DNA of 64,000 nucleotides from Riemerella anatipestifer_F (GCF_037861325.1 NZ_JAFELW010000002.1), one strand, 5' to 3'. Positions 49,928-59,635 are shown, counted from the first letter of the stretch. A program made the numbers and translations. The notes: generated by a model from the sequence alone, not told the origin.

Positions 49928-52372
49928 ATGAACTACACTGCGAAGCAAATTGCCGAAATCACAGGGGCAAAACTGATTGGTGATGGCAACAAAATTATTA
50001 AACATTTTGCCTTTGATAGCCGCATTATCTATTCTCCTAAAAACACAGGATTCGTAGCCATTAAAACTAAAAAAAATAACGGCGAAAAGTATATTGCTTC
50101 TGCGGTAGAAAAGGGTATAGACCTCATTGTTTCGGAACATAAAACTTTGGATAACGACCAACTCTCGTGGCTCATTGTAGATGACGCCGTAAAATTTTTA
50201 CAAAAATTAGCCCATCTACATCTTAAATCTCACAATATACAAACTATCGGGATTACAGGCAGCAACGGAAAAACCATCATTAAAGAATGGCTCTACCAAT
50301 GCCTATCCGAAGACATTAGATGCGTTAAAAGCCCAAAGAGTTTTAACTCTCAAATTGGTCTGCCTTTATCTCTCCTAAATATAAAACCCGAACATAAAGT
50401 AGGTATTTTTGAAGTGGGTATTTCCGAACCCAATGAAATGAAAACTCTAGAAACAATTTTCTCACCGAAAATAGGCGTTTTAACTCACATTGGCTCAGCT
50501 CATATTTCTAATTTTAAATCTGAAGAGCATCTTGTAGATGAGAAAATAAGCTTTTTTAAAGATTCTGAAAGCATCATATTTAATGGAGACAACACTCTAG
50601 TTAGTAATAAAATAAATACACTATATTCAAGTAAAAATTTAATATCATACGGATTTAATAAGGATAACAATATTCACATTTCTTCTAATTGGAAAGACCG
50701 ACAACAACCCATTACTGTTCAATGCTTTGATAAACCTTTCTCTTTCCCAGCTCAGCAAAGAGACGAGGCTACTTTATCCAACGTGTTAGCCATCATAGCC
50801 GTAATGCATCTGTTGGGATTTTCTACAGAGAAAATGATAGAAAAAATTAACAATCTGAAAGCGGTGGAAATGAGGCTAGAAAGCGTTAATGGCATTAAAA
50901 ACAACCTCATCATCAACGATTCTTTTAATCTAGATTTAGACTCTCTCAAAATCGCTTTTGAATTTATTAAAAGTTACCAAAAACCTAAAAAGTCTTTAAT
51001 CATTACTGATTTTACAGAAAAATCGGACGCAGACAATCTATACCAAGAAGTCGCAAGTCTTATCAATGAGCAAAACTTTAATAAAGTTTTTTTAATTGGA
51101 GAAGAAATCAGCCAGTATCAACACCTTTTAAATACTGAAAGTTTTAGTTTTAATACTACTAATGACTTATTTAGTCATCAAGAATTTAAAGATTTAGAAA
51201 ATGAGCTTATCCTCCTCAAAGGAGCAAGAAAGTTTGAAATAGAGCAAGTAAAAACTTACCTAGAACTACAAAAGCACGATACGGTACTAGAGGTTAATCT
51301 AAACAATCTACTCCACAACATCAATGTTCACAAATCATTGCTAAAACCCGAAACTAAAATCATGGCAATGGTTAAAGCTTACTCTTATGGACTAGGTGGT
51401 TACGAAATAGCAGAGTTTCTACAACATCACCATATAGATTATTTAGGCGTTGCTGTTGCAGACGAAGGTGTAGAACTTCGTAAAAACGGAATTACAGTTC
51501 CCATCGTGGTAATGAACCCAGAGCAGCACAGCTATAATACCATTATAGAATATAATCTAGAGCCTAACATCTATAGTTTCAGAGTTTTAGAACTATTCCA
51601 CAAACAACTAAAACAAAACGGTTACGAGGGAAGGTATCCCATTCACATCAAACTAGAAACAGGCATGCATCGTCTTGGTTTTAAAGAAGATGAGATAGAC
51701 CAATTAAAAGACTACTTAAATCAAATGAGTGTAAAGGTAGAAAGTATTTTCAGCCATCTTTCTAGTTCTGACATTCCTCAAGAAAAAGACTATACCTTGG
51801 CACAATGCCAAAAATTTGATAAACTTTCACAAAACATCATCAAAGACCTAAACTATAAACCACTAAGGCATATCCTCAATTCGGCAGGAATTACCAATTA
51901 CACCGATTATCAAATGGATATGGTAAGAATTGGCATCGGCATGATGGGAATTTCCGCCTCACCCGAAATTCAGCCTTTATTAAATCCTGTAGTGGCATTC
52001 AAATCTGTTATTTCTCAAATTTCGGAAATCCAACCTAACGATAGTGTAAGCTACGGCAGACGCTACAAAGCCTCTAAAAGCACAAGGATAGCCACCATAC
52101 CAGTGGGCTATGCGGACGGCGTTCCTCGACTGTTAAGCAATGGCGTGGGCTATATCGGTATTAAAAACACCTTATGCCCTATTGTAGGCAGTGTTTGCAT
52201 GGATATGATGATGGTGGACATTTCTGACCTCCCTGCCAAAGAAGGTGACGAAGTGATTATCTTCTACGAAAAACCTTCTCTAGAAGACTTCGCAATATAT
52301 TCACAAACGATACCTTACGAGGTACTCACCTCTATTTCTAGACGAGTGAAAAGAGTTTATATTAAAGATTAA
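49928..52372 (+). CDS. Bifunctional MurF ligase / alanine racemase fusion
   Basis: An 814-residue fusion. Residues about 1-445 are a MurF ligase adding D-Ala-D-Ala to UDP-MurNAc-tripeptide (ATP loop GITGSNGKTIIKEW; EVGISEPNEM; LIINDSFNLDLDS). Residues about 455-814 are a PLP alanine racemase: Lys483 in MAMVKAYSYG binds the cofactor, and VSYGRRYKASKSTRIATIPVGYADG is the second active-site region. One protein thus makes D-Ala and uses its dipeptide. This fusion is typical of Bacteroidota. Ddl, which links the two steps, is not in the window. Confidence 0.95.
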   Translation: MNYTAKQIAEITGAKLIGDGNKIIKHFAFDSRIIYSPKNTGFVAIKTKKNNGEKYIASAVEKGIDLIVSEHKTLDNDQLSWLIVDDAVKFLQKLAHLHLKSHNIQTIGITGSNGKTIIKEWLYQCLSEDIRCVKSPKSFNSQIGLPLSLLNIKPEHKVGIFEVGISEPNEMKTLETIFSPKIGVLTHIGSAHISNFKSEEHLVDEKISFFKDSESIIFNGDNTLVSNKINTLYSSKNLISYGFNKDNNIHISSNWKDRQQPITVQCFDKPFSFPAQQRDEATLSNVLAIIAVMHLLGFSTEKMIEKINNLKAVEMRLESVNGIKNNLIINDSFNLDLDSLKIAFEFIKSYQKPKKSLIITDFTEKSDADNLYQEVASLINEQNFNKVFLIGEEISQYQHLLNTESFSFNTTNDLFSHQEFKDLENELILLKGARKFEIEQVKTYLELQKHDTVLEVNLNNLLHNINVHKSLLKPETKIMAMVKAYSYGLGGYEIAEFLQHHHIDYLGVAVADEGVELRKNGITVPIVVMNPEQHSYNTIIEYNLEPNIYSFRVLELFHKQLKQNGYEGRYPIHIKLETGMHRLGFKEDEIDQLKDYLNQMSVKVESIFSHLSSSDIPQEKDYTLAQCQKFDKLSQNIIKDLNYKPLRHILNSAGITNYTDYQMDMVRIGIGMMGISASPEIQPLLNPVVAFKSVISQISEIQPNDSVSYGRRYKASKSTRIATIPVGYADGVPRLLSNGVGYIGIKNTLCPIVGSVCMDMMMVDISDLPAKEGDEVIIFYEKPSLEDFAIYSQTIPYEVLTSISRRVKRVYIKD

Positions 52373-52509
52373 AATTATAGATAAATCGGAATACTCTTTG
52401 TTGTACGATTGATACATACTATGAGTGGGTATAAAATATTAAATATCTCATCTCACTTGTTAATTTAGCAACTAAGGCATAGTTTATTCCTCTAAATTAG
52501 CTATTTAAC

Positions 52510-52587
52510 ATGGAAAATTTTATAAAAACATCCAAAAAATTATTACCTCTATCGGTTCAGGATGTTTTTTTACGAGCTAACCTTTAA
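52510..52587 (+). CDS. Possible 25-residue leader peptide
   Basis: ATG at 52510 to TAA at 52587 encodes MENFIKTSKKLLPLSVQDVF followed by LRANL. The frame is 24 bp upstream of the ABC exporter operon. The second half of the frame overlaps a terminator-like hairpin (52527-52571). It could be a regulatory leader, a small exported peptide, or chance. The frame and hairpin are seen; coding is not supported by anything else. Confidence 0.3.
   Translation: MENFIKTSKKLLPLSVQDVFLRANL
52527..52571 (+). terminator. Terminator-like hairpin upstream of the exporter operon
   Basis: AAAACATCC pairs with GGATGTTTT across a loop of about 26 bases containing a smaller CC/GG pairing, and runs into TTTTTTT. 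It may end murF-alr transcription or act as an attenuator for the exporter genes. Confidence 0.55.
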
Positions 52588-52611
52588 TTTTTAATAAAAA
52601 TTAATTAATTT

Positions 52612-54264
52612 ATGAATAAAAAACTAAACGAACTATTACTCAACCTAATAAAACTAGAGCGAAAGGATATCATCAATATTTATTTATATGGTATACTTAG
52701 TGGACTGGTATATTTAAGTATTCCTCTAGGTATACAAGCCATCATTAGTTATGCCTTTGGAGCCACTATGGTTACCTCCATCTATCTATTGATTGCATTT
52801 GTAGTACTAGGTACCTGGCTGACTGGCTACTTCCAAATAAAGGTAATGATGATTATAGAGAAAATCCAACAAAAGATATTTGTAGATTATACTTTCAAAA
52901 TCGCTAAAAGATTACCCGATATAGACCTCTATTCGGTGAACAATTATCATCTTCCTGAGCTTATCAATCGTTTTTTTGATACACAGAATTTACAAAAATC
53001 ATTCTCCAAAATGCTATTGAGCATTCCTACATCTATTATACAGATTATTTTTGGAGTTATACTATTATCTCTTTATCATGTTTGGTTTTTGGTCTTTGGT
53101 ATTTTTCTCATCATAGGCATTGTTGTTTTATTTAAACTTACAATGAAACAAGGTATAGAAACCAGCCTCAAAGAAAGCGATAGTAAATATCATCTAGCAG
53201 CTTGGTTAGAGGATTTATCATCAGCAATTAAGATATTTAAAGTAAGTTCTAACTCAAATATTCATTTAGAAGAAACCGATAAAAGGGTATTACCATACTT
53301 AGACTATCGTACACAACATTTTCATGTTCTAAAATTCCAGTACAAATTAGTTATATTTTTTAAGGTTGTCATTACACTAGTAATGTTGTCTATTGGTGTG
53401 TATTTACTCATCAACCAAAAACTGAACATTGGTGCATTTATGGCAGTAGAAATTGTTATTTTGCTACTATTAAGCGCAGTAGAAAAACTAATCAAAAGTT
53501 TAGAAAGTTATTACGACACCATTACAGCCCTAGCAAAGCTAGATAAAATCACCGAATTAAAGATGGAAAACAATGGTAAACACGATATCTATCACAATAG
53601 TAATACTGGAGTCAATATTAGTTTCAATAGAGTCAACTATTCCTTTGATGGCAAAACCAATAAACTAGAAAATATAAGCTTTGATGTTACAGCTAATGCC
53701 ATTACCGTAATTTCTGGAGACACCGCTTCTGGTAAGAGCTTACTCCTTAACTTAATAGCAGGTTTTTATATTCCTACTCAAGGGAATATTTTCATCAATG
53801 GTGTAGGGATAGAAAACATCGATATGAATATCTACCGAAGTAAACTAGGGCTAATGATAGACGAACGAGGTATTTTTAAAGGAACTATTTTTGAAAACAT
53901 ATCTGTAGGTAATGAAAATATAAAACTAGATGATGTAGTTTCATTGGCAAAAGAAATAGGTATAGATAGCCATTATTTTTCAAACGACTTACTTAGTGTA
54001 ATTAATGATGTTAATTACCAGCTCCCTTACAGTACCAAAAAAATCATTATGCTTCTAAGAGCCTTTATTGGGGATAAAAAATTAGTACTTCTAAAAGAGC
54101 CATTAGAAGGCCTAGGCGAGAACATTAAACCTAAGCTGATAGAATATATCCAAAAAACAGCTCAGCACAGAACCTATATTATCATCTCTCAAGATAAAGA
54201 TTTGATTAAAGCAAGCCAACATCATTTATCTATGAATAAAGGAAAACTAGAAGTCATAAAATAA
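52612..54264 (+). CDS. ABC exporter subunit with degenerate ATPase domain
   Basis: A 550-residue half-transporter: six hydrophobic helices (about 20-310) and a C-terminal nucleotide-binding domain. Walker A GDTASGKS (369-376) is intact. The signature position reads PYSTKK instead of LSGGQ. Walker B is LVLLKEP (491-497), with Lys replacing the usual Asp, and the switch His is Gln (ISQDKD). The Q-loop Gln is also missing (LGLMIDERGIF). There is no N-terminal peptidase domain. With the following HlyD and TolC genes it forms a type I-like export operon. The ATPase may be regulatory or need a second cassette. Confidence 0.85.
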   Translation: MNKKLNELLLNLIKLERKDIINIYLYGILSGLVYLSIPLGIQAIISYAFGATMVTSIYLLIAFVVLGTWLTGYFQIKVMMIIEKIQQKIFVDYTFKIAKRLPDIDLYSVNNYHLPELINRFFDTQNLQKSFSKMLLSIPTSIIQIIFGVILLSLYHVWFLVFGIFLIIGIVVLFKLTMKQGIETSLKESDSKYHLAAWLEDLSSAIKIFKVSSNSNIHLEETDKRVLPYLDYRTQHFHVLKFQYKLVIFFKVVITLVMLSIGVYLLINQKLNIGAFMAVEIVILLLLSAVEKLIKSLESYYDTITALAKLDKITELKMENNGKHDIYHNSNTGVNISFNRVNYSFDGKTNKLENISFDVTANAITVISGDTASGKSLLLNLIAGFYIPTQGNIFINGVGIENIDMNIYRSKLGLMIDERGIFKGTIFENISVGNENIKLDDVVSLAKEIGIDSHYFSNDLLSVINDVNYQLPYSTKKIIMLLRAFIGDKKLVLLKEPLEGLGENIKPKLIEYIQKTAQHRTYIIISQDKDLIKASQHHLSMNKGKLEVIK

Positions 54265-54274
54265 AAATGTAAAG

Positions 54275-55579
54275 ATGAACTACAAATCTCACGATAAAAT
54301 CTACCGAATACACAAAAAAACTAATATCAAAAAATGGTTTTTTATTGGGCTTGGCATTCTGCTTTTATTACTATTACTTCCATGGACACAGAATATCCAT
54401 ACCAATGGCTATGTAAGTGGGCTTTACCAAGAGCAGAGACCTCAAAGTATACAATCTCCAATACCTGGGAAAATTATACACTGGTATGTAAAAAACGGTG
54501 ACCAAGTAAAAAAAGGAGATACTCTTCTTAGAATTTCCGAAATAAAGGAAGACTATATGGATCCTCTATTGGTTCAAAGAGCAGAAGACCAAATCAATGC
54601 AAAAGATAATGTAAGAGATTACTATTCTGCAAAAATAAAAACCATTGGAGGGCAGCTAGATGCTATGAATGCTGCTAGAGAACTCAAACTGAACCAAATC
54701 AGAATAAAACTGCAACAGCTCAACTTTAAAATCAATGCAACCAATGCTGAACTTCAAGCCGCCAACAATGAGTTTAGAATGGCAGAAGACCAGTACAGAA
54801 GACAAGAAGAAATGTACAAACAAGGGCTTGTCTCTTTAACAGATTTCCAAAGGAGAAATGTATCTTACCAAAATGCCCTAGCAAAGAAAAATAGTATAGA
54901 AAACAAACTTGCCGAAGCTCAGCAAGAAATCCTTTCTCTACAAGTAGAGCAAAATGCGACTATACAAGACTATAACGAAAAAATAAGCAAACTAGAAGGC
55001 GAGCGTTTCCAAAGTATGGGACAGGTAGCAGGAAGCGATGGCGAAATAGCCAAACTACAAACCCAAGTTACCAACTACAAAGTAAGACAGGGGCAGTACT
55101 ACATTATTGCTACTCAAGACGGACAAATCACCCAGCTCAGCAAAACAGGGATTGGCGAGATTATAAAAGAGGGCGAAAATATCGGAATCATTGTACCAAA
55201 ATCGGTAAAATACGCCGTAGAATTTTATGTATCTCCAGTAGATTTGCCACTACTACAGGAAGGGCAAAAGATACGCTGTACCTTTGATGGTTTCCCTGCC
55301 ATTGTATTCTCTGGGTGGCCCAACTCAAGCTATGGGACTTTCCCTGGTAAAATAATCGCCGTAGAAAACAACATTTCTCAAAACGGAATGTTCAAAGTGG
55401 TAGTGGTGGAAAGTGGCGACAAAAAGTGGCCACCAAACATCAAAATGGGAGCAGGTTCAAAAGGTATTATCCTCCTAAACGATGTACCTATCTGGTACGA
55501 GATATGGCGTAATATTAACGGCTTCCCTCCTGATTACTACATCGCAAACAAACAAAAAGATGAAAAAAATAAAAAATAA
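54275..55579 (+). CDS. HlyD-family membrane fusion protein
   Basis: A 434-residue periplasmic adaptor. One transmembrane helix (about 22-42) is followed by a lipoyl half-domain (QSIQSPIPGKIIHWYVKNGDQV), a coiled coil of about 160 residues (95-255), the second lipoyl half (IIATQDGQITQLSKTGIG) and a beta-barrel domain. It links the inner-membrane ABC protein to the TolC-like channel. It starts 10 bp after the ABC gene and overlaps the TolC gene by 20 bp. Confidence 0.92.
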   Translation: MNYKSHDKIYRIHKKTNIKKWFFIGLGILLLLLLLPWTQNIHTNGYVSGLYQEQRPQSIQSPIPGKIIHWYVKNGDQVKKGDTLLRISEIKEDYMDPLLVQRAEDQINAKDNVRDYYSAKIKTIGGQLDAMNAARELKLNQIRIKLQQLNFKINATNAELQAANNEFRMAEDQYRRQEEMYKQGLVSLTDFQRRNVSYQNALAKKNSIENKLAEAQQEILSLQVEQNATIQDYNEKISKLEGERFQSMGQVAGSDGEIAKLQTQVTNYKVRQGQYYIIATQDGQITQLSKTGIGEIIKEGENIGIIVPKSVKYAVEFYVSPVDLPLLQEGQKIRCTFDGFPAIVFSGWPNSSYGTFPGKIIAVENNISQNGMFKVVVVESGDKKWPPNIKMGAGSKGIILLNDVPIWYEIWRNINGFPPDYYIANKQKDEKNKK

Positions 55580-56969
55580 AACACTATATCTTGTTTTTTG
55601 GGTTTTCTCCTATTGCTTGTCTGCACAAGGAGATAGCCTCTCGTTTTCATTAGGCGAATATCTCTCCGCCGTGTCTACACATCACCCTGTTATCAAAAGA
55701 TACCGCTATGGTAAAGAAATAGCCAAAAACGAAATTTTAAAAGCCAAAGGAAATTTTGACCCTATATTGTCGGGAGCTTTAGGACAAAAAAATATTGACA
55801 ATACCATCTATTATGATAAAAAAGGGCTTGAAGTAGATATCCCACTATGGTACGGAATGAATGTAGTAGGTGGCGTGAGCAACGTCTCTGGAAAAAAGCT
55901 AGACAACAGCACAACCTCTGGTGAGCTATACAATGTAGGTGTTAATATCCCTTTAGGCAAAGGGCTTGTTTATGATAAAAGAAGAGCCGTTTTGCACCAA
56001 GCCGAAGCCTTGTATAAAATGACCGAAGCCGAACAAACCACCCTCATCAACGAGATATTGGTAGATGCCGAAAATATGTATTGGGAGTGGGTAAAGCAAT
56101 ATCAAATCATTACCGTTTATAAAGAAAGACTCAATATAAGCGAAAAAAGGTTAGAAATGATAAAAAAATCTTATGATTATGGCGAAATGGCGTCCATAGG
56201 CGTAACCGAAGCCGAAACTCTGTATCAAGAATTTCTACTAGGTTATCAGCAAGCATCATTAGATTATAAAAACACTATGGAACAGCTTGAGCTTTTTCTC
56301 TGGAAAGATAACCAATCGGTAACATTACCTCCGTCTGTATATCCGCTAGAGGTATTTAGTTCAGAAAAAGTAGCAGACTACCCTATGATGAAAAACTATA
56401 TAGAGGAAAACCTTAGTTCGCAACATAGAGCCCTAAGATACTATCTACACAAAGATGAGTTTCTAAATGTAGAGAAAAAATTAAAGTGGCAGAGCTTCCT
56501 CCCGAAGATAGACTTCAGCTATAATCTCTTTAATAAACCTAGCAAACCTGCCGAGGTATTCCCTCTATTTAATAATAATTTCCAATACGGTCTCAAGCTA
56601 GAAGTTCCTATTTTTATGAGAGAGGCTCGGGCAGACTACGAAATCATCAAACTAAAAAAACTCCAAAACGAGGAAGATTTGAAAATGAAAAAACAAGAAC
56701 TCTTTACCAAGTTAGAAGTTTATAAAAATGATTTTGAAGGCTACACCAAACAGCTAGAGCTCTACAAAGAGTATTACGACAATTACAACAAACTGGTAAA
56801 AGGAGAAGAGATTAAATTTAAAAACGGAGAAAGTTCATTATTTATACTCAACTCTAGAGAGTCTAAACTTTTGGATATCCAAAAGAAAATTTACAATACT
56901 GAAAACAAAATTATGAAATCCTATAACGGGGTTAAACTATTCCAAATGAATATGAATACTCAACCCTAA
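55560..56969 (+). CDS. TolC-family outer membrane efflux protein
   Basis: A 469-residue protein with signal peptide (MKKIKNKTLYLVFWVFSYCLSA). Two outer-membrane factor repeats with long helices follow (AEALYKMTEAEQTTLINEIL, then YDYGEMASIGVTEAETLYQE; and the matching C-terminal half ending NTENKIMKSYNGVKLFQMN). The ATG at 55560 was chosen because it gives the signal peptide; the frame is open 26 codons earlier inside the HlyD gene. It forms the outer-membrane exit of the export system. Confidence 0.9.
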   Translation: MKKIKNKTLYLVFWVFSYCLSAQGDSLSFSLGEYLSAVSTHHPVIKRYRYGKEIAKNEILKAKGNFDPILSGALGQKNIDNTIYYDKKGLEVDIPLWYGMNVVGGVSNVSGKKLDNSTTSGELYNVGVNIPLGKGLVYDKRRAVLHQAEALYKMTEAEQTTLINEILVDAENMYWEWVKQYQIITVYKERLNISEKRLEMIKKSYDYGEMASIGVTEAETLYQEFLLGYQQASLDYKNTMEQLELFLWKDNQSVTLPPSVYPLEVFSSEKVADYPMMKNYIEENLSSQHRALRYYLHKDEFLNVEKKLKWQSFLPKIDFSYNLFNKPSKPAEVFPLFNNNFQYGLKLEVPIFMREARADYEIIKLKKLQNEEDLKMKKQELFTKLEVYKNDFEGYTKQLELYKEYYDNYNKLVKGEEIKFKNGESSLFILNSRESKLLDIQKKIYNTENKIMKSYNGVKLFQMNMNTQP

Positions 56970-56983
56970 AAACAAATTTCATT

Positions 56984-57622
56984 ATGCTTAGTATCAAAAC
57001 ATTTACCTTCAATCCCTTTTCAGAAAACACCTATGTGGTTTATAACGAAGATAGACAAGCCTTCATTATAGACCCTGGTAATTTTACCGCAAACGAAACT
57101 TTAGCGTTATCCGAATTTATAACCTCACAGAACTTAACGATTAAAAACATTCTACTAACCCATGCTCATATAGACCATATCGCGGGATTACAGTGGGCGT
57201 TTGACACCTACCAAGCTCCTGTACTGATGCATCAGCTAGACCAAGAGCTTTTGGATAGAGCACCTCTTACCGCAAGGCAGTATGGATTTGATATGTTACC
57301 CTTTGCAGGGCAAATTACCTTTATAGATGAGGGCGAAATACTCCATCTAGGAACAGACACTCTCCATCTATTACACACGCCTGGGCATTCACCTGGGAGC
57401 ATTAGCTTCTACCACAAGGAGCAAAATTGGGTAATTTCTGGCGATGTACTTTTCCAAGGCAGCATTGGCAGAACCGACTTATACAAAGGTAATTACGAAC
57501 AACTCATTGAAAGCATCAAAACTAAGCTGCTCACCTTACCACCAAATACCCAAGTTTACAGTGGACACGGAGCGAGTACCAATATCGGTTTTGAACAACA
57601 ATACAATCCGTTTTTAAAGTAA
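56984..57622 (+). CDS. MBL-fold metallo-hydrolase (glyoxalase II-like)
   Basis: A 212-residue metallo-beta-lactamase-fold hydrolase. The metal motif is LTHAHIDHIAG (HxHxDH), followed by HTPGHSPGS, SGDVLFQGSIGRTDL and YSGHGAST, which complete the two-metal site. It probably hydrolyses a thioester such as S-lactoylglutathione or a related thiol adduct. It starts 14 bp after the TolC gene and may be read through from it. Confidence 0.9.
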   Translation: MLSIKTFTFNPFSENTYVVYNEDRQAFIIDPGNFTANETLALSEFITSQNLTIKNILLTHAHIDHIAGLQWAFDTYQAPVLMHQLDQELLDRAPLTARQYGFDMLPFAGQITFIDEGEILHLGTDTLHLLHTPGHSPGSISFYHKEQNWVISGDVLFQGSIGRTDLYKGNYEQLIESIKTKLLTLPPNTQVYSGHGASTNIGFEQQYNPFLK

Positions 57623-57650
57623 GCTTACTATGGGTTTAAAGTAGTTTTAA

Positions 57651-57658
57651 TATCTTTG
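57651..57658 (+). promoter_or_regulatory. -7 box of murB
   Basis: TATCTTTG, an exact TAnnTTTG match. It overlaps the upstream in-frame GTG/TTG region and supports the murB start at 57683. Confidence 0.45.
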
Positions 57659-57682
57659 TGGAAGGATTGTAAACTTTTAATT

Positions 57683-58702
57683 ATGCAACTTAAAACCAAT
57701 TATTCTCTTAAAAACCATAATACCTTTGGGGTAGAAGCGTTTTCTAAATACTTTGCAGAAGTAAATAGTTTAGAAGACTTAATCTCCATCCTAAAGCTAG
57801 ACGAGATTAAAGGTTTACCTATATTATTTTTAGGTGGTGGGAGTAATATCTTATTAACAAAGGATTTTAATGGGCTTACCATCTTACTCAACCTAAAAGG
57901 CAGCAAAGAACAACACCTAAACGATGATGAAGTATTACTCACGGCACAAGCAGGAGAAAATTGGCATCAGTTTGTGCAATACAGCCTAGAGAAAAACTAT
58001 GGTGGGCTGGAGAACCTCTCTCTAATACCAGGTAATGTAGGCACTTGCCCTATCCAAAACATAGGGGCATACGGCGTAGAAATTAAAGACCATTTTGAGT
58101 CTTGCCAAGTCCTCAGCCTAGAAACGCTAGAAGTAGAAACCTTTAATAAGGAGAAATGCAATTTTGGATATAGAGATTCCTTTTTTAAACAAGAAGGCAA
58201 GGGGAAGTATGTTATACTAGAAGTCAGCTTTAGACTAACAAAAAGAAAACACATCATTAGAACCGACTACGGTGCTATACAACAAGAGCTTTCTAGTCTA
58301 AATGTTACCCAACCTAGCATACAAGAGGTAGCACAGGCAGTCATAAACATCAGGACATCTAAACTCCCCAATCCTAAAGAGATAGGTAATGCAGGCAGTT
58401 TTTTCAAAAACCCAAGTATCAGCACAGAGGATTATCAGAACTTACAAAAACAATTCCCTAACCTACCTGGTTATCCGCAGGGCAACCAAACCAAAGTTCC
58501 TGCAGGTTGGCTGATCGAACAAACGGGCTGGAAAGGTAAACAAATAGGAAATGTGGCCACACATCATTTACAAGCACTTGTCATCATCAACGCCACAGGA
58601 AATGCTACAGGCGAAGAAATCTATCATTTTTCGTCTGAGATAATCTCTTCTGTAAAAAATACCTTTGGGATTACCCTAGAACGAGAGGTTAATATTATCT
58701 AA
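57683..58702 (+). CDS. murB: UDP-N-acetylmuramate dehydrogenase
   Basis: A 339-residue flavoenzyme reducing UDP-GlcNAc-enolpyruvate to UDP-MurNAc, the step after MurA, whose gene is also in this window. It starts LKTNYSLKNHNTFGVEA. ILFLGGGSNILL binds FAD. GLENLSLIPGNVGTCPIQNIGAYGVEIKD, GYRDSFFK and GNAGSFFKNP (catalytic Ser) follow. ATG at 57683 was chosen because the longer frame starts within the promoter. Confidence 0.95.
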   Translation: MQLKTNYSLKNHNTFGVEAFSKYFAEVNSLEDLISILKLDEIKGLPILFLGGGSNILLTKDFNGLTILLNLKGSKEQHLNDDEVLLTAQAGENWHQFVQYSLEKNYGGLENLSLIPGNVGTCPIQNIGAYGVEIKDHFESCQVLSLETLEVETFNKEKCNFGYRDSFFKQEGKGKYVILEVSFRLTKRKHIIRTDYGAIQQELSSLNVTQPSIQEVAQAVINIRTSKLPNPKEIGNAGSFFKNPSISTEDYQNLQKQFPNLPGYPQGNQTKVPAGWLIEQTGWKGKQIGNVATHHLQALVIINATGNATGEEIYHFSSEIISSVKNTFGITLEREVNII

Positions 58703-58715
58703 TAGCATAAAAAAC

Positions 58716-58756
58716 AAAAAGGTGTTTTAGAAAATTCTAAAAACACCTTTTCTTTA
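58716..58756. terminator. Bidirectional terminator between murB and a lipoprotein gene
   Basis: AAAAGGTGTTTT pairs with AAAACACCTTTT with an AGAAAATTCT apex. T-rich runs flank both sides, so it can serve both converging genes. Confidence 0.85.
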
Positions 58757-58773
58757 TATAAGAATAATACTTT

Positions 58774-59454
58774 TTATTCTTTTTTGTAGAAGAAACCTTC
58801 AAAAAGTTTGCTGTATAGTTGACCCAAATTCTTTTTATCCGTTGGCGATTTTTCAACAAAAGGTATCATATTGTAAAATATAACTGTACTTTTTTCCGCA
58901 TCAAATATCATTACATCTACGGCAGTGTTAGCTTTTATAGGAACAGGTGTGTACATCCCCATAGTTAAAATACCTATCCCTACCCCTTTCGCAATTTGGT
59001 TACCATAATTACCTTTCCTTCTATCAAAGCCTGTATTAACCACACACAGTGCAAACCTTTGATTTTGTGCTTTCACAACAGAATCCATAACTGGAGTCGT
59101 CTTAATATGATCTAACTTTCGGGTATCTCTAATATGAAGCATTGTTTTTAGAATATCATCCTCAACTCTCTTCTTTAATTTTTCATCAGTTAGATTAAAC
59201 TTAGTTGTAATTTTTGGACTACTTGAGCTCCAAATAATTGAATCCATAATTTTTGAAGACAAATTTGACAACGAATCGCTCGGCTCAGATTGGTTACCTT
59301 TCTTAATCAACCTAATCATTGAAATAGTTTCAAAATTTCCTAGATTACTAATTTCACTCGGCTGAATACTTTTGTCATTCAACATCATAGACGCACACGA
59401 GTTTAGAACTAGCAAAGCCAGCAAACCCTTTAAAATTTTCGCCAGTTTAGACAT
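58774..59454 (-). CDS. Hypothetical lipoprotein
   Basis: A 226-residue lipoprotein with lipobox VLNSC (Cys20). An N-terminal region rich in Ser/Lys is followed by NQRFALCVVNTGFDRRKGNY and a Gly-rich hydrophobic stretch (AKGVGIGILTMGMYTPVPIKA), then DVMIFDAEKSTVIFYNMIPF. I recognise no family. Preceded by a -7 box at 59479-59486. Single gene. Confidence 0.65.
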   Translation of the reverse strand: MSKLAKILKGLLALLVLNSCASMMLNDKSIQPSEISNLGNFETISMIRLIKKGNQSEPSDSLSNLSSKIMDSIIWSSSSPKITTKFNLTDEKLKKRVEDDILKTMLHIRDTRKLDHIKTTPVMDSVVKAQNQRFALCVVNTGFDRRKGNYGNQIAKGVGIGILTMGMYTPVPIKANTAVDVMIFDAEKSTVIFYNMIPFVEKSPTDKKNLGQLYSKLFEGFFYKKE

Positions 59455-59478
59455 AACTTTTTTTTATTTTCTCCGACA

Positions 59479-59486
59479 CAAATTTA
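59479..59486 (-). promoter_or_regulatory. -7 box of the 58774-59454 lipoprotein gene
   Basis: Read leftward this is TAAATTTG, an exact TAnnTTTG match 25 bp from the start codon. Confidence 0.45.
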
Positions 59487-59626
59487 TAATTATTTAGCAA
59501 TATCATTATCTTCTCACTCTCAGTTTTTTATCTTATTCAGTAGATTTAATATTTGTATTGCAAACTTATTTTAAAGTTAACTCTCACTTTTTTTGAGTTA
59601 AACATCTATATTTCAAAAAAAATACT

Positions 59627-59635
59627 TAATTTTGC
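59627..59635 (+). promoter_or_regulatory. -7 box of rplU-rpmA
   Basis: TAATTTTGC, an exact TAnnTTTGC match 32 bp upstream of the rplU ATG. Confidence 0.5.

Noticed and set aside
52432..52479. 15-codon ATG frame upstream of the exporter operon.
   Set aside because: No ribosome or promoter signal nearby and no structure overlapping it.
57656..57682. Nine-codon N-terminal extension of murB.
   Set aside because: It overlaps the -7 box at 57651-57658 and is not part of the MurB fold.
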